Assembly (NCBI GenBank): GCA_934504065.1 | Contig: CAKSVQ010000127.1 | Span: forward strand, 1 to 6,760 | Source: an uncultured Dysosmobacter sp. | GTDB taxonomy: Bacteria; Bacillota; Clostridia; Oscillospirales; Oscillospiraceae | DNA length: 6,760 bases | Direction: 5' to 3' | Shown here: positions 1-6,010 of the stretch, one piece after another | How positions within the stretch are numbered: the stretch's first letter is position 1 | Layout of the letters: each line of letters starts with the position of its first letter | Notes under the pieces: generated by a model | Told to the model about the DNA's origin: nothing | The model's input: only the letters and a program-made list of their open reading frames with translations | The model's database searches: none | Translations under genes and position numbers: made by a program

Positions 1-2
1 AC

Positions 3-29
3 ACACTTGCGGACTGAGCAGTGTTTTTT
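3..29 (+). terminator. Possible intrinsic terminator of an upstream plus-strand gene
   Basis: ACACT (3-7) pairs with AGTGT (20-24). Next to it GC (9-10) pairs with GC (18-19) around a 7-nt loop, with T8 bulged. The stem runs straight into a T tract (24-29). This is a short but recognisable Rho-independent terminator reading rightward, so a plus-strand gene probably ends just outside the left edge. The stem is only 7 bp, so confidence is moderate. Confidence 0.45.
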
Positions 30-173
30 CCGACACACTCTTCCAACCCTATCCTTCTCCATGTACCGCATCAAAATACTGCATTTTATATTGTCGAACG
101 CTTTTCCGTTCTTCTTTATGGAACCGTAACAGCTTTGGCCGTTCTATTAACACCACAATGCGCCGTTTTTCTG

Positions 174-179
174 TATAAT
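174..179 (+). promoter_or_regulatory. Probable -10 promoter box for the 239-814 gene
   Basis: A perfect TATAAT lies in an AT-rich stretch about 60 nt before the start codon of the membrane protein gene. No good -35 box sits at the usual 16-18 nt. The best TTGACA-like match is TTAACA at 147-152, which leaves an over-long 21-nt spacer. Transcription would begin near 186 and give a leader of about 50 nt. The -10 match is seen directly; promoter function is inferred. Confidence 0.5.
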
Positions 180-238
180 AAAAGCATCTCAAGTGAGTCG
201 GCCCGCATCGATTTCTGGCCGGAAGAAAGGAGCACATC

Positions 239-814
239 ATGGAAAACGCCGTGGCTAAGTATTTACATAAAGGGGAACAGGTCTACTGGTCTGACACGCC
301 CGAAAAATTCCCGCTTCTGGACAAGCACACCAAGCTGTCCGTGTTCCTGAACTGGGGTATCACCACCGCCGTGACGGTGCTGTTTCTTGCCTATTATTTT
401 CTGGCGCTGTGCCACGGGACGTTCAGTCCCGTGTTCGTGGGACTGGTTTTGTGCACCGCAGCCCTCATCATGTACCTCCCCGTGAAAAAACAGCGCAATT
501 TGCAGGGCGCCCATTACTACATCACCAACGAGCGGGCCATCCTCGTCACTAAGGATTCCACCTATTACTGTCTGGACCTCAAGGACGTGGGCAGCGTGCA
601 GCAGGTGCAGGACCGGGACGGCAAGACCTGTCTTGTGCTGGGCACCGACCTGATTCGGGATGTGAAAAAAGGCGTGGACTGGCGCAGCAAAAACGTGAAG
701 CTGGGCATCCGCACGGAAGGCCCATGGGATTACGTTTCCTCCATGCTCTTCTTCCGGGCCAGCAATGTGGACGGGGCCATGGACGCGCTCTATCAGGTGG
801 GCGCTGCCGCCTGA
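239..814 (+). CDS. Two-helix membrane protein with bacterial PH-like C-terminal domain
   Basis: A 191-residue protein of unknown function. The ATG at 239 is chosen because AAAGGAG (226-232) lies 6 nt upstream. The N-terminus (about residues 1-36) is soluble and contains HKGEQVYW. Two hydrophobic segments follow (about 37-57 and 62-80), separated by a very short loop, so both ends should be cytoplasmic. Residues 84-191 are soluble, and HYYITNERAILVT (92-104) resembles the conserved opening strand of bacterial PH (bPH/YdbT-like) domains, where Y-x-(I/L)-T-N-x-R is typical. Such proteins are membrane-associated and mostly uncharacterised. The gene appears monocistronic, with its own -10 box upstream and a strong terminator 41 nt after the stop, and it converges on ubiX. 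The PH assignment rests on the short motif and overall layout, so it is tentative; that the ORF is a real gene is much surer. Confidence 0.78.
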   Translation: MENAVAKYLHKGEQVYWSDTPEKFPLLDKHTKLSVFLNWGITTAVTVLFLAYYFLALCHGTFSPVFVGLVLCTAALIMYLPVKKQRNLQGAHYYITNERAILVTKDSTYYCLDLKDVGSVQQVQDRDGKTCLVLGTDLIRDVKKGVDWRSKNVKLGIRTEGPWDYVSSMLFFRASNVDGAMDALYQVGAAA

Positions 815-855
815 CCGTTCAATTTCATTCGCCACTCTCTTTTCTCTCTTTTTAC

Positions 856-906
856 ATGGCAAACGCGGACTGCAAGAATTTGCAGTCCGCGTTTGCCATT
901 GTTTTT
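856..906 (+). terminator. Strong Rho-independent terminator between convergent genes
   Basis: A perfect 20-bp stem (856-875 paired with 880-899) closes a 4-nt GAAT loop and is followed by TGTTTTT (900-906). It lies 41 nt after the stop of the 239-814 gene and 22 nt beyond the ubiX stop. The U tract is on the plus strand. On the minus strand the stem is followed by GTAAAAAGAG, so efficient termination of the leftward ubiX transcript would need the hairpin alone or another mechanism. Confidence 0.9.
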
Positions 907-927
907 AAAAAAGCATCTTCGCCGCAC

Positions 928-1497
928 TCAGGTGTGGTTTTCCCAGCGCTGCATATCATGGTCGTAAATGCCGAAGCTGTCCAGCACCTTGCAGGCAATG
1001 TGGCGCACCATATCGTCGATGGTGGCAGGACCGTTGTAAAACGACATGACCGGGGGGATGATGGTGCAGCCCATCTCCGACAGCGTCAGCAAATTCCGGC
1101 AGTGGATCACGCTCAGCGGCGCTTCCCGGGGCACCAGCGTCAGCCTGCGGCGCTCCTTCAGCGTCACGTCCGCCGCCCGCAGCAGCAGATTATCCGAATA
1201 GCCGGAGACGATGCCCGCCATGGTCTTCATGCTGCACGGCACAATGGCCATGCCCTCCGTGCGGAAGGTACCGCTGGCGATGGAGCTGGACACGTCCATG
1301 GGGTCGCACACCACATCTGCCAGTGACCGCAAGTGCTCCATCCCCGGGGCGTATTCCACCTCCACGGTCTTTTCCGCAGCCCGGGTCATCACCAGAAACG
1401 ACCGCCACTCCGGCATGGCCCGCAGCCGCTCCAGCACTGCCGCGGCCACAGGCACGCCGGACGCGCCGCTGATGCCGACCACAAGATTTTTTTCCAT
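928..1497 (-). CDS. ubiX: UbiX-family flavin prenyltransferase
   Basis: A 189-residue protein, the normal UbiX length. UbiX transfers a dimethylallyl group from dimethylallyl phosphate to FMN, making prenylated FMN for UbiD-family (de)carboxylases; it is cytosolic and usually dodecameric. Visible signatures are the flavin-binding VGISGASG (7-14, Ser13), PCSMKTMAGI (87-96), SDNLLLRAADVTLKERRRL (101-119), LVPREAPL (121-128) and the terminal TIDDMV (159-164). By hand alignment to the Pseudomonas enzyme (numbers from memory), Arg107, Lys114, Arg124, Glu125 and Tyr154 match Arg122, Lys129, Arg139, Glu140 and Tyr169. The Arg185 position is Lys170. The ATG at 1497 is preferred over upstream extension because GGAGG (1506-1510) sits 8 nt before it and residue 1 abuts the canonical N-terminus. 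It is last of the minus-strand genes and may have its own promoter. No UbiD partner lies in the window. A non-oxidative phenolic-acid decarboxylase B-subunit name (BsdB/ShdB) would describe the same family. Confidence 0.95.
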   Translation of the reverse strand: MEKNLVVGISGASGVPVAAAVLERLRAMPEWRSFLVMTRAAEKTVEVEYAPGMEHLRSLADVVCDPMDVSSSIASGTFRTEGMAIVPCSMKTMAGIVSGYSDNLLLRAADVTLKERRRLTLVPREAPLSVIHCRNLLTLSEMGCTIIPPVMSFYNGPATIDDMVRHIACKVLDSFGIYDHDMQRWENHT

Positions 1498-1516
1498 ATT
1501 CCGTTCCTCCGATCTC

Positions 1517-1551
1517 AAAACCGCCCCCGGCGCGGCTGCCGCGCCGGGGGC
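1517..1551 (-). terminator. GC-rich hairpin with short U tract in the eamA-ubiX gap
   Basis: On the minus strand a 13-bp, nearly all-GC stem (1551-1539 with 1535-1523) closes a 3-nt CAG loop and is followed by GGTTTTGAGATC and then the ubiX Shine-Dalgarno (1510-1506). Stem plus U4 resembles an intrinsic terminator for the permease transcript. It also lies inside the probable ubiX leader, so it could act as an attenuator or as a stabilising 5' hairpin instead. The structure is clear from sequence; which role it plays is not. Confidence 0.65.
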
Positions 1552-1567
1552 AGGGGTCTTCCTTAAC

Positions 1568-1596
1568 AGCATAGCAGATGTGGCGGGCGCTGTCCA
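1568..1596 (-). promoter_or_regulatory. Probable promoter of ubiX
   Basis: Reading leftward, TGGACA (1596-1591; 5 of 6 to TTGACA) is followed by an exact 17-nt spacer and TATGCT (1573-1568; 4 of 6 to TATAAT). A TGC just before it (1576-1574) makes an extended -10. Transcription would start near 1561, about 10 nt before the GC hairpin and some 64 nt before the ubiX ATG. The -35 box lies 3 nt inside the end of the permease reading frame region. It is a sigma-A-type match by eye and untested. Confidence 0.55.
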
Positions 1597-1598
1597 CC

Positions 1599-2462
1599 TC
1601 AGTTTGCGGCAGAGCGCTTGTCGCTGCGGAAAGAGAGGTACGCGCCGCCCAGAATCAGCGCAATGCCCAACACCGTGCCCGCCACCAGATGCTCCTTCCA
1701 CAGCAGCACGCCGAAGGCCGAGGAAAAGATGACAGAGAGATAGTTATAAATGGAGATCTCCCCAGCGGGGGCGTATTTATAGGCGGACGTATTGAAGTAA
1801 TTGAACAGCAGCGCGGAAATGCCCAGACACAGCAGCTTGATCCACTCCGCCCCGCTGGGCATCACGAATCCGCCCAGCATCATGACCGGGAACGCCACCA
1901 GCGCCGTGACGATGTTGTAATAAAACACGATGGTGGGGGTATCCACATCCTGCTTGAGCTTGCGCACCATGGTATACGAGCAGCCTGTGATGACTGCCGA
2001 GGCAAAGGCAATGAGATACCCCGTCTCCACATGGGCAAAGTTTGGCCGGATGATGCACAGCGCGCCGCCGAAGCTGATGAGCAGCGCCAGCACGTGGCCC
2101 TTGCGCAGCCGCTCGCCCAGAAAGGCCGCCGCCAGCACCGTGACCACAAAGGGACTGAGGTTGACCAGCGCCATGGTCTCGGCCAGCGGCGCACGGGCCA
2201 CCGCCGCGTAATAGGTGAAGGCCCCCAGCACACCGCTGAAGCCCCGCAGGATCAGCAGCGGCTTATGTTTGCCGCTGAGACGCTGGTGCTTGACCACCAT
2301 GGTGGCACTGGCCACCGCCAGCATCACCGCGCCCCGGAAAAACAGCACCTCCACCGTGGGCAGCGTGCCGCCGATCCACTTGACGCAAACGGAGATCAGG
2401 GAGTAAAACAGAGCGCTGAGCACCGCCAGAAATACGCCTTTTTGTCGGTCGGAAACAGTCAA
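1599..2462 (-). CDS. EamA/DMT-family permease (drug/metabolite transporter superfamily)
   Basis: A 287-residue integral membrane protein with about ten hydrophobic helices arranged as two EamA repeats. Repeat 1 ends with YYAAVARAPLAETMALVNLS (84-103) and FLGERL (114-119), the typical helix 4/5 pattern. Repeat 2 starts near GYLIAFASAV (148-157) and has the equivalent YKYAPAGEISIYNYLSVIF (228-246) and LWKEHLVAG (254-262). Such permeases export or import amino acids, nucleosides and other metabolites by secondary transport; the substrate cannot be read from sequence. The start chosen is TTG at 2462: a GGGGGGAG purine run (2476-2469) lies about 6 nt upstream, the first helix begins right after, and the next in-frame ATG is deep in repeat 1. 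The longer ATG start at 2543 would translate a hairpin and is disfavoured. It lies 98 nt after tctA and may be cotranscribed with it. Confidence 0.9.
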   Translation of the reverse strand: MTVSDRQKGVFLAVLSALFYSLISVCVKWIGGTLPTVEVLFFRGAVMLAVASATMVVKHQRLSGKHKPLLILRGFSGVLGAFTYYAAVARAPLAETMALVNLSPFVVTVLAAAFLGERLRKGHVLALLISFGGALCIIRPNFAHVETGYLIAFASAVITGCSYTMVRKLKQDVDTPTIVFYYNIVTALVAFPVMMLGGFVMPSGAEWIKLLCLGISALLFNYFNTSAYKYAPAGEISIYNYLSVIFSSAFGVLLWKEHLVAGTVLGIALILGGAYLSFRSDKRSAAN

Positions 2463-2495
2463 CAGGATCTCCCCCCTTTTTCTTTTTTGACCTAT

Positions 2496-2537
2496 ATGCG
2501 ATTTCCCCGCCCAAATGGATGGACGGGGAAATTGCAT
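2496..2537 (-). repeat. Imperfect inverted repeat between tctA and the permease gene
   Basis: Positions 2496-2512 pair with 2521-2537 around an 8-nt loop: 15 Watson-Crick pairs, one G-U and one mismatch. It begins 23 nt after the tctA stop and ends 33 nt before the permease TTG. On the minus strand it is followed by ATAGGTCAAAAAAG, and on the plus strand by ACACAACTG, so neither side has a U tract. It could protect the tctABC message from 3' decay, act as an imperfect terminator, or set the level of permease translation. Confidence 0.6.
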
Positions 2538-2560
2538 ACACAACTGAAAATAAGCAGGAA

Positions 2561-4111
2561 TTACTGGTTCTGTGCGCTTTCGGCCTGCAGGGTCTTCTCG
2601 ATTTCGGCCATCTCCTCGTCAGACTTGTGAGTGGTCTTGGAGGTCTTGAAGCTCAAGATGATCATGAGGATCAGGAAGATGGAGATGCCGATGCCGATGG
2701 GCCGGGTCAGCATTCCGATGGGATCATTGGAATACTGCAGCATGGCGCGGCGCAGGTACTCGTCCATGGTGCGGCCAATGAGCAGGCCCAGCAGCATGGG
2801 AGGAATAGGATAGCCATAGGTCTTCATCAGCATACCGATGACGCCGAAGAACAGCAGCACCAGCAGGCTGGTCATGGTATAGGTGGAGGCATAGGAGCCG
2901 ATGACACAGAAGATGACCACGAAGGGCATCAGCACATTGTCGTCCACCGTCAGGAACGTAATGGCGAAGCGGGAGAGGAAGAAGCCCACGAAGCACAGCA
3001 GAACGCCAGCCATCACCATCAAAACAGTGATCTTGCACAGAATGCCAGGGGCGTCGTTGAGCAGGGTGGGGCCGGGACGGAAGCCCAGCAGGAACAGCGC
3101 CGCGATGAACACGGAGGTGGTGGCGCTGCCAGGGATGCCCAGTGCGAGGCTGGGGATCATGGCGCCCACGGTAGAGGCATTGTTGGCGATCTCGGCGGCG
3201 ATGACGCCCTCGGGGCAGCCATGGCCGAACTGCTCGGGATGCTTGGAGCCCTTCTTTGCCAAATCATAGGAGAACCAGCAGGCCGCGGACTCGCCGATGC
3301 CGGGGATGAAACCGACCCACAATCCACCCAGCAGGCTGCGGGCGATATTCAGCTTGTTGCGGGCAAACTCACGGAAGTTGATCTTGGGGAAGCCGGACTG
3401 TCCGGTGACCTTGATGGAGCGCTTGGACTTGAGGGTGTAGAGCACCTCGCTCAGGCCGAACAGGCCGAGGATGGCCACGGTGCTATTCAGACCGCTCATC
3501 AGGGCGGGCTTACCGAAGGTGAGGACCTGCACGGACTGGATGGTCTCGCAGCCGACCAGCGCGAACACCACGCCAAGCAAAGCAGAGATCCAGCCGCGCA
3601 CTACGTCGGTGCCGATCAGGGAGCCGCAGATAATCAGGCCGAACAGGCAGAACAGGAACACTTCCCAGTTGCCGAACTTCAGGGCGATGGTGGCAACGAA
3701 GGGCTGAATGAAGAACACGATGATCATGGAGGCGACGCAGGCGAAGATGGAGGAATACAGCGTATAGCCTACCGCTTCCGCCCCTCGTCCCTTTTGGCTG
3801 AGGGGATAGCCGTCCACCACGGTGGCAGCCGCCGCAGCCGTGCCGGGGATGTTGGCAAGGCACGCTGTAATACCGCCTGTGGAAATGGCCGCCACCAGAA
3901 TGCCCAGCAGCAGAGCCAGCGCGTGGTTGGTCTCCATTTTATAGATGATGCCGAGAACCAGAGCCATGCCCATGGTGGGGCCAAGGCCGGGGATCACGCC
4001 GATGATAAAGCCGAGAGCCACGCCGCCAAGCAGGATCAGCAGCGTCATGGGGTCCGTGATCACATCCACCAGTGTGGAAGGAAGATAAGACCATTCTGCA
4101 ACGATTGACAT
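2561..4111 (-). CDS. tctA: Tripartite tricarboxylate transporter, large membrane subunit TctA
   Basis: A 516-residue polytopic protein, close to the usual 500 or so of TctA. It is the translocating subunit of the tripartite tricarboxylate transporter, importing a carboxylate with a cation after delivery by TctC. Two related halves are visible. The first has GVIPGLGPTMGMAL (38-51) and ACLANIPGTAAAAATVVDGYP (83-103). The second has VGFIPGIGESAACWFSYDLA (266-285), then PEQFGHGCPEGVIAAEIANN (292-311) and IPSLALGIPGSATTSV (319-334), all classic family motifs. The C-terminus (about 490-516) is a charged cytoplasmic tail. The start is ATG at 4111, with AAGGAGAAACT just upstream. Only 13 nt separate it from the tctB stop and the ribosome site fills that gap, so the two are translationally close. 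The substrate is not predictable from TctA alone. Confidence 0.97.
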   Translation of the reverse strand: MSIVAEWSYLPSTLVDVITDPMTLLILLGGVALGFIIGVIPGLGPTMGMALVLGIIYKMETNHALALLLGILVAAISTGGITACLANIPGTAAAAATVVDGYPLSQKGRGAEAVGYTLYSSIFACVASMIIVFFIQPFVATIALKFGNWEVFLFCLFGLIICGSLIGTDVVRGWISALLGVVFALVGCETIQSVQVLTFGKPALMSGLNSTVAILGLFGLSEVLYTLKSKRSIKVTGQSGFPKINFREFARNKLNIARSLLGGLWVGFIPGIGESAACWFSYDLAKKGSKHPEQFGHGCPEGVIAAEIANNASTVGAMIPSLALGIPGSATTSVFIAALFLLGFRPGPTLLNDAPGILCKITVLMVMAGVLLCFVGFFLSRFAITFLTVDDNVLMPFVVIFCVIGSYASTYTMTSLLVLLFFGVIGMLMKTYGYPIPPMLLGLLIGRTMDEYLRRAMLQYSNDPIGMLTRPIGIGISIFLILMIILSFKTSKTTHKSDEEMAEIEKTLQAESAQNQ

Positions 4112-4124
4112 AGTTTCTCCTTTC

Positions 4125-4592
4125 TCACATCATGGGGAGCTTGAGGTTGATGAGGTAGGGCATGACATACAGGCCCAGCACGATGGCCAGCACAGACAGC
4201 GCCGCCAGCTGCCACACCTTCTTCTTTTTCCAGTTCAGGAAGAAGATGATGGCAAACGCAAACAGGATGGTGGGGATCATGAACTTGAACTTGTACACAC
4301 CGATGATGTACGCCACCAGCAGCACCAGCACAATGCCCATGCGGGTCCACTCGGCTCTGGTCAGCTGGTTGCTCTTGTCCAAGCCCTTCATCTGCTTGAT
4401 GAACAGCACCACACCCAGGATGGTGATGCCCGCAGACATCAGCGTGGGCATGAACTTGGCCTGCGCCAGAACGTTGGTCCAGCCTTCATATTTAATGGGG
4501 TTTGTCTGAATGTTCAGGGCGTTGACAAGCAGGAACAGGCCGATGAGAATAACGACCAGTCCCTCCGCGCCCTGCTTAATCTTTTGCAGCAA
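4125..4592 (-). CDS. tctB: Tripartite tricarboxylate transporter, small membrane subunit TctB
   Basis: A 155-residue membrane protein of typical TctB length, forming the permease with TctA; its sequence is poorly conserved across the family, so the call leans on size, topology and position. Hydrophobic segments lie at about 11-27, 49-66, 84-101, 104-120 and 127-146, with a lysine-rich loop WKKKK (121-125). The start codon is TTG at 4592: AAAGGAGG (4608-4601) lies 8 nt upstream, and the next ATG (residue 48) would delete the first helix. The second codon, CTG, is a less likely alternative. The gene lies between tctC and tctA in the usual C-B-A order, but is separated from tctC by 246 nt containing several hairpins, which should lower its expression relative to the binding protein. 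Confidence 0.9.
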   Translation of the reverse strand: MLQKIKQGAEGLVVILIGLFLLVNALNIQTNPIKYEGWTNVLAQAKFMPTLMSAGITILGVVLFIKQMKGLDKSNQLTRAEWTRMGIVLVLLVAYIIGVYKFKFMIPTILFAFAIIFFLNWKKKKVWQLAALSVLAIVLGLYVMPYLINLKLPMM

Positions 4593-4614
4593 GGTAGGGG
4601 CCTCCTTTCAAAAT

Positions 4615-4635
4615 CTGCGCGCGGCAGCCGCGCAG
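4615..4635 (-). promoter_or_regulatory. GC hairpin just upstream of the tctB ribosome binding site
   Basis: CTGCGCG (4635-4629) can pair with CGCGCAG (4621-4615), or alternatively GCGCGG (4633-4628) with CCGCGC (4624-4619) around a CTG loop. The mRNA continues ATTTTGAAAGGAGG, so the hairpin ends 9 nt before the GGAGG of tctB. The U4 after the stem is weak for termination. It may modulate tctB translation, act as a leaky terminator, or mark a processed 5' end. Confidence 0.5.
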
Positions 4636-4720
4636 TGCTCCTTGGTCCTATCAGAGTTCGACGTGAGCCGGACATTCTTTTCAAATTCAAATGGGATCAC
4701 GCTGTGCGAACCGTTTCTTC

Positions 4721-4758
4721 TAAGAGAGAAGGCGGAGGAGAGGATCCTCTCCTCCGCC
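4721..4758 (-). terminator. Probable leaky terminator between tctC and tctB
   Basis: A perfect 12-bp stem (4758-4747 with 4742-4731) closes a GATC loop and is followed on the minus strand by TTCTCTCTTA, 7 of 10 being U. It lies 80 nt after the tctC stop. A U-rich but interrupted tail suggests partial termination, which would give more binding-protein mRNA than permease mRNA, as is common in binding-protein-dependent transport operons. On the plus strand the stem is followed by CTTACAAAG, so it is directional. Confidence 0.65.
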
Positions 4759-4800
4759 CTTACAAAGTGTTCTCTTCGCTCAAATATCAGTAAGGTGTGG

Positions 4801-4819
4801 CGGCGCGTTTACCGCGCCG
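4801..4819 (-). repeat. Short GC hairpin immediately after tctC
   Basis: CGGCGCG (4819-4813) pairs with CGCGCCG (4807-4801) around a 5-nt GTAAA loop, beginning 19 nt after the tctC stop. No U tract follows. Together with the stems at 4721-4758 and 4615-4635 it makes three hairpins in one intergenic region. A role in protecting the tctC 3' end from exonuclease is plausible but inferred. Confidence 0.45.
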
Positions 4820-4838
4820 GGGAGCTTGAAAGCCTTTC

Positions 4839-5987
4839 TCAGGCCTCGGGCCAGGGATTCACGCCAGTGAGATCCACGTTGTCCCAGCTGTAGTCTGCGG
4901 AAGAGGGGATACCCAGATCGGCGCCGCTGACGGTGGTCAGACCCAGACTCTCCAGCAGCTCCACGTACACGGCCTCGCCTTCAGCCATGGTCTTGTCGGC
5001 ATCCTCGCCGTAGATGCAGGCGGCCTTGATGCCGGCCTCGTCGCAGAAGCTCTTGAACTCATCAGACTGCACGGCGCCCAGCCAGCCCTGCTCGAAGGCA
5101 AGCAGCTGCTCGGGAGCCACACTGCGGGGCAGGGCCACGCCCCACATGCCCAGCTTGCTGGTGGTCTCGGCGATCTCGGGCTTCTCGGAGTCCAGACAGG
5201 GGATGGTGACCTCGCTGCCGTCGGCCAGCGTCACGGTCTTGTCAGCGCCGGAGCCAGCAATGGCCAAAGGCTTCATATCACCAGACTTGATCAGGTCATA
5301 CACGTCGCCGTAGGCGATGAACAGATAGTCGATCTCGCCGCCCATCACGCCGATGGCAGCGGCACGGCCGCCAGAATAAGGCACGTGATTAGTCTCAATG
5401 CCGAAGGCATTGCAGAAGGTAACAGCAGCCAGGTGGCCCACGCTGCCAAGGCCGGGGTTACCGGAGCTCAGCTTGCCGGGGTTAGCGGCGGCGTAATCCA
5501 CGAATTCCTGATAGGTGTTGAACTGGGACTTGCCGGAAACGACCAGCACGAAGTCGGTCTGGCAGCTGACGAAGGAATACCAGTCCTTCCAGTTCATGTC
5601 GTTATAGCCCATGGCGGCCCACGTGTTCATGGCGGAGATCATGCCGCCCCACGCGGTCTCACCGTCGATACCCTCAGCGGCGACCTGCGCAGCGGCGATG
5701 GAGCCGGAAGCGCCGGTAACGTTGGTGCAGTTGTTGTTGCAGCCAAGGCTGATGGACATCAGCGAGGCAATCTTACGGGCCACCAGATCGGTGGTGCCGC
5801 CGGCGGACCAGCCGATCACGGCGTTGATGGTACCGTTGTTGGGATACTTGGGGTTGGCCACAACTCCAGTTTCTACATCGGCGTCAGCGGCAGGGGTGTT
5901 ACTCGCAGCGGGGGCTTCTTTCTGGCCGCAGGCGGTCATGGAGACGACCATCATGGCGGCAAGCAGCAGTGCAAACAGTTTCCTCAT
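4839..5987 (-). CDS. tctC: Tripartite tricarboxylate transporter substrate-binding lipoprotein TctC (Bug family)
   Basis: A 382-residue extracytoplasmic solute-binding protein. It begins with a lipoprotein signal (MRKLFALLLAAMMVVSMTAC); Cys20 would be lipid-modified, and a low-complexity Ala/Pro/Asp linker (about 23-45) follows. The mature domain starts around INAVIGWSAGGTTD (54-67), the first ligand-binding loop of Bug proteins, with Arg71 after it. GASGSIAAAQVA (92-103), the GNPGLGSVGHLA stretch (176-187) and NHVPYSGGRAAAIGVMGGEID (200-220) are the other family signatures. It is longer than the usual 320-330 residues, because of the linker, an extra segment near 246-268 and the C-terminal tail. 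It has seven cysteines besides Cys20. The ATG at 5987 has AGGAGG (6000-5995) 7 nt upstream. It is the first tct gene, 74 nt after the dehydrogenase. The ligand is presumably a carboxylate; which one is unknown. Confidence 0.96.
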   Translation of the reverse strand: MRKLFALLLAAMMVVSMTACGQKEAPAASNTPAADADVETGVVANPKYPNNGTINAVIGWSAGGTTDLVARKIASLMSISLGCNNNCTNVTGASGSIAAAQVAAEGIDGETAWGGMISAMNTWAAMGYNDMNWKDWYSFVSCQTDFVLVVSGKSQFNTYQEFVDYAAANPGKLSSGNPGLGSVGHLAAVTFCNAFGIETNHVPYSGGRAAAIGVMGGEIDYLFIAYGDVYDLIKSGDMKPLAIAGSGADKTVTLADGSEVTIPCLDSEKPEIAETTSKLGMWGVALPRSVAPEQLLAFEQGWLGAVQSDEFKSFCDEAGIKAACIYGEDADKTMAEGEAVYVELLESLGLTTVSGADLGIPSSADYSWDNVDLTGVNPWPEA

Positions 5988-6010
5988 GTCTAATCCTCCT
6001 AAATTTGTGT

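Noticed and set aside
21..350. A 109-codon plus-strand frame at the left edge
   Set aside because: It overlaps the -10 box and the start of the better supported gene, has no Shine-Dalgarno, and starts in the T tract of the edge terminator.
263..862. A 199-codon minus-strand frame opposite the membrane protein gene
   Set aside because: It begins inside the terminator hairpin, has no ribosome site and shows His-rich shadow composition.
1498..1701. A longer ubiX start at 1701
   Set aside because: The extra 68 residues would read through the GC hairpin and the eamA 3' end; the strong GGAGG at 1506-1510 and the family's normal N-terminus favour the ATG at 1497.
1578..2630. A 350-codon plus-strand frame opposite the EamA permease
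   Set aside because: It has an Arg/His/Gln-rich composition without family signatures, spans two genes and intergenic hairpins, and is the complement of a clear membrane protein.
2519..4108. A 529-codon plus-strand open frame covering almost all of tctA on the opposite strand
   Set aside because: It is the antisense shadow of the strongly supported TctA frame. Its translation is a low-complexity Gly/His/Gln/Asp/Glu mixture, as expected from reversed hydrophobic codons in GC-rich DNA, and no ribosome site precedes its ATG.
4731..4758. The perfect palindrome centred on GGATCC as a mobile-element or recombination site
   Set aside because: There are no transposase, target duplication or second copy in the window; its position after tctC and its U-rich tail fit a terminator better.
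4593..4838. A hidden small protein gene in the tctC-tctB gap
   Set aside because: Plus-strand frames here have no ribosome site or recognisable sequence, and no minus-strand frame with a start and Shine-Dalgarno was apparent; the region is dominated by hairpins.
5385..5993. A 202-codon plus-strand frame opposite the tctC N-terminal half
   Set aside because: Its Gly/His/Val-rich translation without motifs is a mirror of the TctC signal peptide and binding domain.
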